From assembly GCF_949820605.1 (NCBI RefSeq), contig NZ_CATKVU010000006.1, forward strand, positions 2,030,501-2,094,500: a stretch of 64,000 nucleotides of DNA. Reading direction: 5' to 3'. The notes below the pieces were generated by a model. That model made no database searches. It was not told the origin of the DNA and saw nothing but the letters and a program-made list of their open reading frames with translations. This DNA comes from Segatella copri (GTDB lineage: Bacteria; Bacteroidota; Bacteroidia; Bacteroidales; Bacteroidaceae). A program made the position numbers and the translations under genes. Each line of letters opens with the position of its first letter. Position 1 is the stretch's first letter. Positions 26,106 to 33,994 of this stretch are shown here, piece by piece.

Positions 26106-28265
26106 ATGATAGTTTGTATAGCAGAGAAACCGAGCGTGGCTAAGGATATCGCCCGAATCATCGGGGCTACCACGGCACGCGACGGTTATATGGAAGGTAA
26201 TGGTTACCAAGTAACATGGACCTTCGGCCACCTTTGTGAGCTGAAGGAACCGGATGATTATACTCCGATGTGGAAACATTGGAGCCTTGCGGCGTTGCCG
26301 ATGATTCCACAGCGATTCGGCATCAAGCTCATCAACGATGAAGGCATCAAGAAACAGTTTGCTACCATCGAGAAACTGATGCAGGCTGCCGACAGCATCA
26401 TCAACTGCGGTGACGCCGGGCAGGAAGGAGAGCTTATCCAGAGATGGGTGATGCAGAAGGCACAGGCAAAATGCCCGGTCAAGAGACTGTGGATTTCATC
26501 CATGACCGATGAAGCCATCAAGCAGGGCTTCCAGGAACTGAAAGACCAGGGAGAATATCAGTCACTCTATCTTGCCGGACTTTCCCGTGCCATCGGCGAC
26601 TGGATTCTCGGTATGAATGCCACCCGACTTTACACATTGAAATACGGTCAGAACCGACAGGTGCTCAGCATCGGCCGGGTGCAGACCCCTACCCTTGCCC
26701 TCATCGTGAACCGACAGAAGGAAATCGACAACTTCGTTTCCGAACCTTACTGGGTACTCGCCACCATCTACCGCGACACTCAGTTTACCGCCACCAGCGG
26801 CAAGTTTACCAGCAAGGAGGAAGGCGAGAAGGCTTTCAGCACCATCGCTGGCAAACCCTTCACGGTTACAGATGTAAGCAAGAAGAAGGGAAACGAGGCG
26901 CCACCTCATCTCTACGACCTCACCTCGCTGCAGGTGGATTGTAACAAGAAGTTTGCTTACTCTGCCGATATTACGCTGAAGCTCATCCAGAGTCTCTACG
27001 AGAAGAAGTACACCACTTATCCTCGTGTAGACACCCAGTTCCTGACCGACGATATCTATCCGAAATGTCCGCAGATTCTGAACGGAGTGAGTCAGGCAAA
27101 GATCATGAGTCAGCAGAAATACCTCCCGCTTATCCAGCAGCTCGCAACAATCAGCAAGAAATTGCCGAAGAGCAAGAAGGTTTTCGATAATAGCAAGGTA
27201 ACCGACCACCACGCCATCATCCCAACCGGTGTTCCGCCAACCGGACTCACCGATATGGAGGCAAACGTGTATGATCTCATCGCCAAGCGTTTCATCAGCG
27301 TGTTCTATCCGGACTGTAAATTCTCCACCACCACCGTTTTGGGCGAAGTCATCAACGAAGACGGACCGAAACCGGAGAAGATAGAGTTCAAGGTGAGCGG
27401 TAAGGAGATTCTCGAACCAGGCTGGCGAGTAGTCTATGCCAAGGATGTAAAGAATGCTGATGACGATGATGCTTCAGATAACGCCAACGGAAATGCAGAC
27501 TCAGGTAATGGTGCCAAGAAGGAAGTGGTAGAAGAAAGAACCCTCCCATCCTTCACAAAAGGCGAATCGGGAGAACATCAGCCTACCCTGACGGAGAAAT
27601 GGACCACGCCACCTAAGTTTTATACCGAGGCAACCCTGCTGCGTGCGATGGAGACAGCCGGTAAATTCGTAGAAGACGAAGAGCTGCGTGCTGCATTGAA
27701 GGAGAACGGAATCGGCCGACCTTCCTCCCGTGCCAGCATCATCGAGACCCTCTTCAAACGCCACTACATCCGTCGCCAGCGCAAGAATCTGATGGCAACC
27801 CCGACAGGCATCGAACTCATTGACACCATCCATGAGGAACTGCTGAAGAGTTGCGAGCTGACCGGTATCTGGGAGAAGAAACTCCGCGACATCGAACACA
27901 AGACCTACGATCCTGCCGACTTCATCAACGGACTGAAAGAACAGATCAACAAGATTGTCCTCGATGTATTGTCAGACAACAGCAACCGGAGAGTGACCAT
28001 CATGACAGAGGAAGACCTCAAGAAGAAACCAGCTGCCAAGAAACCGGCTGCCCGAAAGGCTCCAGCCAAGAAAGCCGATAAGGCTGCAGCACAGAATACA
28101 GATTCTCAGAATGCTCCTGCTCAGCCGGATCCAGCTGCCGACCCAATGGTTGGCAAACCATGTCCGCTCTGTGGCAAGGGCGTCATCATCAAGGGCAAGA
28201 CCGCCTATGGCTGCAGCAACTGGAAGGCAGGCTGCCAATATCGTCAGCCATTCTCGCAGATGTAA
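26106..28265 (+). CDS. topB: DNA topoisomerase III (type IA)
   Basis: Relaxes or decatenates DNA by single-strand passage, cytoplasmic. The 719-residue protein opens with the TOPRIM domain (CIAEKPSVAKDIARIIG; acidic NCGDAGQEGELIQRW near 101-115). The active-site tyrosine is in YTTYPRVDTQFLTDD near 300. The C-terminal region has an Ala/Lys/Pro-rich linker (KKPAAKKPAARKAPAKK, near 640-660) and one zinc-ribbon (CPLCGKGVIIKGKTAYGC near 690). Bacteroidota often carry several topB copies, some on mobile elements; this one sits among core genes and has its own promoter. Confidence 0.95.
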   Translation: MIVCIAEKPSVAKDIARIIGATTARDGYMEGNGYQVTWTFGHLCELKEPDDYTPMWKHWSLAALPMIPQRFGIKLINDEGIKKQFATIEKLMQAADSIINCGDAGQEGELIQRWVMQKAQAKCPVKRLWISSMTDEAIKQGFQELKDQGEYQSLYLAGLSRAIGDWILGMNATRLYTLKYGQNRQVLSIGRVQTPTLALIVNRQKEIDNFVSEPYWVLATIYRDTQFTATSGKFTSKEEGEKAFSTIAGKPFTVTDVSKKKGNEAPPHLYDLTSLQVDCNKKFAYSADITLKLIQSLYEKKYTTYPRVDTQFLTDDIYPKCPQILNGVSQAKIMSQQKYLPLIQQLATISKKLPKSKKVFDNSKVTDHHAIIPTGVPPTGLTDMEANVYDLIAKRFISVFYPDCKFSTTTVLGEVINEDGPKPEKIEFKVSGKEILEPGWRVVYAKDVKNADDDDASDNANGNADSGNGAKKEVVEERTLPSFTKGESGEHQPTLTEKWTTPPKFYTEATLLRAMETAGKFVEDEELRAALKENGIGRPSSRASIIETLFKRHYIRRQRKNLMATPTGIELIDTIHEELLKSCELTGIWEKKLRDIEHKTYDPADFINGLKEQINKIVLDVLSDNSNRRVTIMTEEDLKKKPAAKKPAARKAPAKKADKAAAQNTDSQNAPAQPDPAADPMVGKPCPLCGKGVIIKGKTAYGCSNWKAGCQYRQPFSQM

Positions 28266-28271
28266 ATCAAT

Positions 28272-30254
28272 ATGAAACAAATAAGATTTTATCAAATCAT
28301 AACAGCAATCAGCTGCCTCTTTCTGATAAGTTGCGGCATTGACCAGAACCTGAAGAAAGCAGACAAGCATCTTTCTTTAGGCGAATACTACGATGCGGCA
28401 ACCCAATATAAAAAGGTGTACACCAAGACACCTGCAAAAGAGCGGGCTGCCCGGGGCAAGGTGGCTCTGAAGATGGCACGCTGCTATGATAAAATCAACA
28501 GTACGCCAAAGGCACTGGCAGCCTACAGCAATGCCATCCGATACAAGCAGGCAGACCTCAACGACCGCTTGGCTTACGCCCGGCTTCTCCTGAAGAACGG
28601 AAGTTACAGACAGGCTGCCAAGGAATTCGAATTCCTGCTCGATTCCATGCCCGACAACATGCTGGTAAAGAACGGACTCGAATCGGCACGAAAAGCCCCA
28701 GTCTGGAAGAAGGAAGGAAGCCGGTACAAGGTAAAGCGGATGGATGTTTTCAACTCCCGAAGAGACGACTATTCGCCGATGTTCCTCAGCGATGACAACA
28801 GTCAGCTCTATTTCACCTCAACCCGCAACGAAGCCCAGGGCAACGACCTGAACGGAGTGACGGGAACGAAATCTGCCGACATCTTCTTCTCTGAAAAGAA
28901 CGACAAAGGCAAATGGAGCAAGCCGGAAGCCATCGGAACCGGTCTCAATACCGACTACGAAGAGGGCGCATGCTGCTTTACCCCAGACGGCAAGCAGATG
29001 TACCTCACCCAGTGTACCACCGATCCCACTTCGCCCCGCTTAGCCCAGATAGTAACCTCCAACCGCTCAGATGCAGCCTGGAGCAAGCCTACAAATCTGC
29101 AAATCAGCAAAGATACACTCAGTTGCTTTGCCCATCCAGCCATCTCTCCTGATGGCGAATGGCTCTATTTCGTATCAGACATGCCGGGCGGAAAGGGCGG
29201 TCTCGACATCTGGCGAGTGCGCATCACCCCTGCCGGACTGGGCGGCGTAGAGAATCTGGGCGAGCCTATCAACACCCCAGGCGATGAGATGTTCCCTACC
29301 TTCCGTCCTAACGGCGACTTCTACTTCAGCAGCAATGGTCATGTAGGAATGGGCGGACTCGACATCTATATCGCCAAAGTAAATTCCCTCACCCGGAAAT
29401 ATGAACTCACCCACCCCGGCTATCCGCTGAATACAGAAGCCGATGACTTCGGAATGACTTTCGAGGGGCTCCACAACCAGGGTTTCTTCTGCTCTAACAG
29501 AAAAGACGGAAGAGGCTACGATCATATCTACTCCTTCGAGAATCCGGAGATTGTTACCACGATGAAGGGATGGGTTTACGAGAAAGACGGTTATGAACTG
29601 CCTGCCGCCGAGGTGAGAATCGTAGGCAACGACGGAACAAACAGGAAACTATCCGTCAAGGGCGACGGTTCGTTTATCCTCCCTATCAATCCGCATGTCG
29701 ACTACCTGGTGATGGCATCCTGCAAAGGCTACCTCAACCACAAGGAAGAACTTCGGGTTGATTCGGCTAAAGAGAGTAAGGAATACGTGCTCCAGTTCCC
29801 GCTGGCTTCCATCACAGCCCCTGTACTCATCGACAACATCTTCTACGATTTCGACAAGGCAACCCTTACCGAAGCCAGTACAACAGCCCTCGACCAGCTG
29901 GTAACGCTGCTGAAAGAGAACCCGCACGTTACCATCGAACTCAGCGCCCATTGCGACTACAAGGGAAACAGCGAATATAACAAACATCTGTCTCAGCGCC
30001 GCGCCCAATCGGTAGTAGATTATCTGATAAAACACGGCATAGAGAAAGAGCGCCTCACCCCTGTGGGCTACGGCAAGGAGAAGCCGAAGAATGTGCGCAA
30101 GAAACTTACCGAGAAGTATCCTTGGCTCAAAGAAGGCGATGTGCTCAGCGAAGAATTTATCCTGAAGCAGAGCAAGGAGCATCAGGAAATCTGCAACCAG
30201 CTGAACCGCCGAACCGAGTTCAAAGTGCTACGCACTACCTATAAATTGTTTTGA
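28272..30254 (+). CDS. porE: PorE-like lipoprotein: TPR, beta-propeller, carboxypeptidase-like and OmpA domains
   Basis: A 660-residue outer-membrane lipoprotein (signal MKQIRFYQIITAISCLFLISC). Domain order: TPR-like helices (about 25-140), PD40/WD40-type beta-propeller blades (about 155-430, e.g. SPMFLSDDNSQLYFTSTRNE, PAISPDGEWLYFVSD), a carboxypeptidase-regulatory-like sandwich (about 435-515) and an OmpA peptidoglycan-binding domain (about 520-655; SAHCDYKGNSEYNKHLSQRRA). This exact order matches PorE of the type IX secretion system, which anchors the machinery to peptidoglycan. PorQ is encoded at 51378, which supports a T9SS in this organism. The assignment rests on architecture. Confidence 0.85.
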   Translation: MKQIRFYQIITAISCLFLISCGIDQNLKKADKHLSLGEYYDAATQYKKVYTKTPAKERAARGKVALKMARCYDKINSTPKALAAYSNAIRYKQADLNDRLAYARLLLKNGSYRQAAKEFEFLLDSMPDNMLVKNGLESARKAPVWKKEGSRYKVKRMDVFNSRRDDYSPMFLSDDNSQLYFTSTRNEAQGNDLNGVTGTKSADIFFSEKNDKGKWSKPEAIGTGLNTDYEEGACCFTPDGKQMYLTQCTTDPTSPRLAQIVTSNRSDAAWSKPTNLQISKDTLSCFAHPAISPDGEWLYFVSDMPGGKGGLDIWRVRITPAGLGGVENLGEPINTPGDEMFPTFRPNGDFYFSSNGHVGMGGLDIYIAKVNSLTRKYELTHPGYPLNTEADDFGMTFEGLHNQGFFCSNRKDGRGYDHIYSFENPEIVTTMKGWVYEKDGYELPAAEVRIVGNDGTNRKLSVKGDGSFILPINPHVDYLVMASCKGYLNHKEELRVDSAKESKEYVLQFPLASITAPVLIDNIFYDFDKATLTEASTTALDQLVTLLKENPHVTIELSAHCDYKGNSEYNKHLSQRRAQSVVDYLIKHGIEKERLTPVGYGKEKPKNVRKKLTEKYPWLKEGDVLSEEFILKQSKEHQEICNQLNRRTEFKVLRTTYKLF

Positions 30255-30260
30255 CAGGAA

Positions 30261-30324
30261 GGGCATAAACTTAAACAGACCGAGATGAACTCTCGTTCAC
30301 ATCGGTCTGTTTAAGTTTATGCCC
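30261..30324. terminator. Very long hairpin terminator after porE
   Basis: A 30-bp inverted repeat with two mismatches and a 4-nt loop (left arm 30261-30290, right arm 30295-30324, outer word GGGCATAAACTT). It starts 6 nt after the porE stop. The outer word recurs at about 31298, next to a degraded repeat. Confidence 0.8.
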
Positions 30325-30377
30325 CCTACTTCTTTTACGTGTTTTTATCACAATTGGTGTATATGGATAGCAAGAAG

Positions 30378-30890
30378 TTAATCCTGACTATTAGGTTTTA
30401 CCCTAAGCATAGCCACAGTGTTTGAAAATTCTGCTACAATATCTAAAATATTCGGATTATCTTTTCTAATAATTAAAGCAGCAAAGTTTTCAACACCATC
30501 CATATCTTCGATGCTGACAGGCATTAAGATAAACTTATCTTTCATTTGATAAGAAGAAAACCAATATTCAAACAGGCGGCTTCGCATAAGCTGTTTACCA
30601 TCTCCATTCTCACAAATATACAAGAGAGCAGCTTCATTTATATTAAAGAAGTTCTCAATGATAAGCATCATGGTATCACGCATTTTCAGGTCTCGTGGAG
30701 AAGGTATTTTATTTACATTGATGATAGAAAAGACATATGATTCTGCATTTTCAATTATGTCATCATCATCAAAACCAATGGCAAGTACCACACCAAAATC
30801 ACTTTTAAAGCGATAAGTTCGAGACTTTTCATGCCAATAAACCTCATAAGGAGCAGAAGCATTAATTATATCCAAAGAAAGTGGTTTCAT
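30378..30890 (-). CDS. DUF6169-like protein of a two-gene pair
   Basis: A 170-residue soluble protein, probably of the DUF6169 family, common in Bacteroidota accessory DNA. I see the N-terminal YEVYWHEKSRTYRFKSDFGV motif (near residue 15), a central RDTMMLIIENFF segment and GDGKQLMRSRLFEYWF near 96. I choose the ATG at 30890, which overlaps the stop of the preceding small gene (TAATG); an earlier TTG would lie inside that gene. The small partner plus coupled translation suggests a toxin-antitoxin- or defence-like pair, but no activity is known. Confidence 0.7.
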   Translation of the reverse strand: MKPLSLDIINASAPYEVYWHEKSRTYRFKSDFGVVLAIGFDDDDIIENAESYVFSIINVNKIPSPRDLKMRDTMMLIIENFFNINEAALLYICENGDGKQLMRSRLFEYWFSSYQMKDKFILMPVSIEDMDGVENFAALIIRKDNPNILDIVAEFSNTVAMLRVKPNSQD

Positions 30891-31057
30891 TACCAAACAT
30901 TTATATATTTAGGATATACTCCCGTGCGCTCCTTATATTCCTCACAAAGGCTCTTAGTGATTTCGGCTACACGAGCCTTTTTACGTTCTTTAGCTGCCAT
31001 AAATCTTTTCATAACTGCTTCACGTTTTTCCCAAAATTCTTTATCCAATGTATCCAT
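30890..31057 (-). CDS. Small charged protein coupled to the DUF6169-like gene
   Basis: A 55-residue highly basic and acidic helical protein (MDTLDKEFWEKREAVMKRFM, then MAAKERKKARVAEITKSL, ending YPKYINVW). Its stop codon overlaps the next start (TAATG), and a TATTTTTG box lies upstream on this strand near 31100. Size, charge and coupling resemble a small antitoxin or accessory peptide. It is too short to identify by eye. Confidence 0.65.
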   Translation of the reverse strand: MDTLDKEFWEKREAVMKRFMAAKERKKARVAEITKSLCEEYKERTGVYPKYINVW

Positions 31058-31191
31058 AACAGTTCTTTTTTAAAATTCTTTGATTGTAATCTGCCGCAAA
31101 AATACACTTTTTCTTCGAAACCACCAAGAAAATCGCAACAAATCTGCAAGTTATCAGCGAATTACCAGCAAATCCCCCGAACATAAACTGC

Positions 31192-31235
31192 TGAACTTTC
31201 GCATGTGGTTCAAGAACGAGCTGAAGACCCAAAAG
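31192..31235 (+). repeat. 44-bp dispersed repeat, left copy
   Basis: Matches 40249-40292 at 40 of 44 positions (begins TGAACTTTCGCATGT). The two copies lie in direct orientation and flank a 9-kb segment holding the VirE pseudogene, DUF4248, BspA, the IS and the AraC gene. Confidence 0.8.
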
Positions 31236-31338
31236 CTCCAGAAGCTTCTGCCCTTTACCGTTCCCTTCGGCCGGTGACCATTGGTTCAGGGCGTGTGGGG
31301 CATAAACTTGCGAAACGTCGAAAACATTACGATATCTG

Positions 31339-31366
31339 TGGAATCCGGCAACCGCCGGATTCCACT
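31339..31366. terminator. Perfect 12-bp hairpin terminator
   Basis: GTGGAATCCGGC / GCCGGATTCCAC around AACC, followed by a T-run on the plus strand. It lies 30 nt beyond the stop of the leftward HTH pseudogene and next to the degraded repeat at 31192-31320. Confidence 0.8.
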
Positions 31367-31395
31367 TTTTAATTTAAAAATCCAATTCAAAAGTA

Positions 31396-31680
31396 TTATT
31401 TATTAAAAAAGTAACCATCATCGAAGGCTGCTTCGATAAGTCGTTGCTTTACTCGGGCGTATTCTGCCGAGTCTTCGATAAAGTACCGAAGAGCTGAAAC
31501 AATCCTCACATAAACACTGAGCGCATGATCGCCCTTACCCTTTTAGATTGCATAAATGTTTTCCTTATGCATCCCAGCATAAAACATCAGATCAGAACCA
31601 GATACATGATGGTTCTTCATCTCTTCACTCAGAACAACACCGAAACGGCTGTTGTCTGCTAGAAAATTAACAATCTTCAT
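31396..31680 (-). pseudogene. Small HTH (XRE-like) regulator gene with an in-frame stop
   Basis: A 95-codon frame begins MKIVNFLADNSRFGVVLSEE and reads through KENIYAI, a TAA at 31545-31543 (codon 46), then KGKGDHALSVYVRIVSALRY to FFNK and TAA. Both halves are in the same frame, so a single nonsense change explains the break; GAA to TAA is plausible, since an E-K-G start would fit an HTH loop. The family is guessed from length and the HTH-like pattern. Confidence 0.65.
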
Positions 31681-31718
31681 TGTTTAATTTTTTAAAATTG
31701 TTTATAATTATTGTATAC

Positions 31719-31746
31719 GAGTTCCCACTACGGGAACTCTTTTTTA
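31719..31746 (+). terminator. Intrinsic terminator upstream of the VirE promoter
   Basis: GAGTTCCC / GGGAACTC with a 5-nt loop, then a T-run. No rightward gene ends here, so it is either an insulator or a relic of a lost gene. Confidence 0.75.
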
Positions 31747-31758
31747 TTTTCTTTTTAT

Positions 31759-31766
31759 TATCTTTG
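31759..31766 (+). promoter_or_regulatory. -7 box of the VirE-type locus
   Basis: TATCTTTG followed by C, about 90 nt upstream of the ATG at 31858. Confidence 0.65.
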
Positions 31767-31857
31767 CACCATGTAAAACAGATTCAACAATCTGCTTACC
31801 TATAATAAAACGAATAACTGATACATATATAGTATAACAATATAAAATTTTTAGGAG

Positions 31858-32935
31858 ATGATGAACATCAGTACATTCATTAACATGGCCAGCAAGATTC
31901 CTTCACCTGGCCAGTTGGAAGGCCTGGTAACCTTCATGAAGGAAGATGAGAAACTCAGGTTTTTCACCGAGTCTTACCGGAAAACGGGGAATAAGTCGTA
32001 CAAACACGATGCACCTCTCTTCGCCGTAGCCTGCATCTTCGAAGGCGGAAAAGGCAAGGACAACATCCGGAGCCTCACACATCTGTCGCTGGTCGACTTC
32101 GACCACATCACAGAAAAACCGGATGACGGCACCCTGCACTCGCTCAAAGAGAGAATCTGCCACGATGCCCACACCCTGCTCTGCTACGTTACCATGAGCG
32201 GCAACGGACTGCGCGTCATCTACCGCTACGAAGGCGAATGCCAGGCGCATGACGAAGGATGATATCATCGCCCTTTCACAGTATGCACTCATCTGTTATG
32301 AAGAGCTCGACACGATGAATCCGTCGGAACTGAACCAGCTGAAGGCTGTGGTAACGATGCAGTATACCAACGAAAGAGCGGCATACGGCCATTATGCCGA
32401 GCAGCGCAAGCATATCAACACCTTCTGCGGCACGGGCAACAATCCCGAGTTTTTGAGCGACCCTACCGGTAACCGTCGCTAGCTGCCCTACGAGATAGAG
32501 AGCATCCTCTCACCCCGTGAGCATCCGTTCAATTACGAAGGCATCTACGCCCAGGCTTACGCCCTCTACAAGAGTGATTTCCGCTACTGGTTCACCGACG
32601 AGGAGATAGAAAAGCAGAACCGGCACAACCGCGCTTTTGAGGCGCCCAGACTAGAACAGGAACTTGTGGATCTCTACTTCCGAAAGCCAACGGAGGCGGA
32701 GACAGGGGAGTTCGTGTCCATAGCCAGAGCGATGCAGATCATCAGTTGCAACCTCTCACAGAAGCTGAACAGTTCGAAACTGGGCAAGGCTTTCAATGAT
32801 CTCGGATTCGAAAAGATGCGCACCACCTACAACCGTGGTTACAGGGCGATTATCCGTACTGCCGAGGAAATCAAGGCTTACCAGGTATCCCTCTGCATCA
32901 ACTCGCAGCAATGCGATGATGATGCCCCCTTCTAG
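31858..32935 (+). pseudogene. BT4734/BF3469-type VirE family protein, internally deleted and nonsense-mutated
   Basis: The frame from ATG 31858 encodes the BT4734-type N-terminal domain (ASKIPSPGQLEGLVTFMKED, then LTHLSLVDFDHI and VTMSGNGLRVIYRYEGE) and stops at 32262. From about 32249, in the +1 frame, the C-terminal VirE helicase-like part continues: ALICYEELDTMNPSELNQLK, HINTFCGTGNNPEFL, DPTGNRR, a TAG at 32480-32482 where the family has Trp, then LPYEIESILS to DDDAPF. The Walker A/primase middle is absent. One large frame-changing deletion plus TGG-to-TAG explains it. Intact homologues are probably primase/helicase-like. It heads a VirE-DUF4248-HU-smalltalk locus. Confidence 0.85.
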
Positions 32936-32970
32936 CCGTTCCTCCAAACCATCGGTTCCATCCGGTTCAG

Positions 32971-33115
32971 GGTGACACGGTGACACGGTGACACGAGTTT
33001 TTCAACATTTCGCCTCGCACGCGGGCAGGCAGGAACTTTCGGCCTAATTTTTCCTGCCTGCCCGCGCGAGAGTAAATCTTCAGAATTCCCTGTCACCCCT
33101 GTCACCCTGTCACCC
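32971..33115. repeat. Inverted arrays of 8-bp GGTGACAC units around a 16-bp hairpin (element B)
   Basis: Three tandem GGTGACAC units (32971-32994) face three TGTCACCC units (33091-33115). In the centre a perfect 16-bp inverted repeat, CGCGGGCAGGCAGGAA (33020-33035) / TTCCTGCCTGCCCGCG (33051-33066), forms a second nested stem. It lies 35 nt after the VirE stop codon. Confidence 0.9.
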
Positions 33116-33140
33116 GGAAGCCAGTTACTTCCGAAACGGA

Positions 33141-33246
33141 AACCAAGGACTTACGGTGCAAAAGTCAGAGACTTATAGTTCAAAAGTCAGAGACTTACGA
33201 TGAAAAAGTCAGAGACTTACGATGCAAAAGTCAGTAGCTTATGAAC
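33141..33246 (+). repeat. Tandem 22-bp iteron-like repeats before DUF4248
   Basis: Units at 33160-33181, 33182-33203 and 33204-33225 (AAAAGTCAGAGA + CTTACGATG-type), flanked by degenerate copies at 33141-33159 and 33226-33246. The array is tandem with no spacers, so it is not CRISPR. It shares the TTACGA core and exact period with 14462-14527. Confidence 0.88.
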
Positions 33247-33287
33247 CGCATCCTCATTCATAACCCTCATAAAAATCAAACAAAACT

Positions 33288-33497
33288 ATGGATTTAAGAA
33301 GTTATACCAAGCAAGAGCTAGCTCTCCTGTATTTTCCCGATGCTACTCCAGCGGTAGCCAGTGCTCACCTGATGCGATGGATCCAGCGCATCCCCGACCT
33401 TCTCCAGAAGCTCGCCGCCACCGGTTACGGCAAGAACTGCAAGGAGTTCACCCCGATGCAAGTCTCCCACATCCTCTACTTCCTCGGTGAACCCTAA
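33288..33497 (+). CDS. DUF4248 domain-containing protein
   Basis: A 69-residue protein of the DUF4248 family: MDLRSYTKQELALLYFPDAT, then HLMRWIQRIPDLLQKLAATG and a C-terminal LYFLGEP. These small helical proteins are found between VirE-type and HU-like genes in Bacteroidales; their function is not known. The sequence looks intact although the VirE gene upstream is broken and the HU gene is 7 kb away. The compact helical pattern with Arg/Lys-rich helices would fit DNA binding, but that is inference. Confidence 0.85.
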   Translation: MDLRSYTKQELALLYFPDATPAVASAHLMRWIQRIPDLLQKLAATGYGKNCKEFTPMQVSHILYFLGEP

Positions 33498-33519
33498 CCC
33501 TGTTCCGCCTAATCTGAAA

Positions 33520-33624
33520 ATGAACCAACAAAAGGAGAACAAGGATATTAAATCCTTTGGCAACTTGCTTTTCACCGAAGAATCTTCTTTATATGAAGAT
33601 AAAGAACATGCAAATACTACTTAA
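33520..33624 (+). CDS. Possible 34-residue ORF after DUF4248
   Basis: MNQQKENKDIKSFGNLLFTE..., 23 nt after the DUF4248 stop in the same direction. It is acidic at the C-terminal end, with no recognised motif. The close spacing is the only support; it may be a truncated N-terminus of a lost gene. Confidence 0.3.
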   Translation: MNQQKENKDIKSFGNLLFTEESSLYEDKEHANTT

Positions 33625-33679
33625 TGATTTCGATTAAGAGTTAAATAACAATAACAAGCAACTAATTGTTGCTCAAATA

Positions 33680-33795
33680 TTTGGAATTATAGTTCAGAAA
33701 GATTATCTTTGTGAACGATAATAATAAAACATAACAGTATGGAATATAATAGATTAAATGGTAAAAGCCCCCGATGCGTATAGCACCGGGGGCTT
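33680..33795 (+). promoter_or_regulatory. Orphan promoter followed by a strong hairpin
   Basis: TTTG (33680-33683) and TATCTTTG (33704-33711), 20 bp apart, form a textbook Bacteroidota -33/-7 pair. About 50 nt on, AAGCCCCCGATGC (33765-33777) pairs with GCACCGGGGGCTT (33783-33795). Only a 14-codon ORF (ATG 33739) lies between. It may be a small RNA or leader. The hairpin also suits termination of the leftward BspA/peptide transcript, which then meets CTTTT. Confidence 0.55.
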
Positions 33796-33828
33796 CCTGA
33801 ATTTTGCCGTTAGGCGTTATAATGACTG

Positions 33829-33972
33829 TTAATCACCATAATACCAGTCGTCTTCCATTTCTGGTCTACCACTGTCACCTTTTCCTTGCTGCATAGTAGA
33901 TGCTGCAAGGAGGGTGCAAGAGGTGATGTTTACCACCTGCATCTCTGGCTTTGTATATTCTTTCTTTTTCAT
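33829..33972 (-). CDS. Small Prevotella-type peptide, possible secreted or modified peptide precursor
   Basis: A 47-residue ORF, MKKKEYTKPEMQVVNITSCT..., then LLAASTMQQGKGDSGRPEME and ending DDWYYGD. Many Bacteroidales genomes encode short proteins of the pattern MKKxYxKPxxxVVxxxxxxLLAxS with variable tails. I know of no proven role; the leader-like front and variable acidic/aromatic tail recall a peptide precursor. It starts 22 nt after the BspA gene on the same strand and is followed by the hairpin at 33765-33795, so it is the last gene of the BspA operon. Confidence 0.65.
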   Translation of the reverse strand: MKKKEYTKPEMQVVNITSCTLLAASTMQQGKGDSGRPEMEDDWYYGD

Positions 33973-33994
33973 ATCCTTTTGATTTTAAAATTCT

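Noticed and set aside
33141..33246. CRISPR array
   Set aside because: The 22-bp units are directly adjacent with no unique spacers, and no cas genes are present.
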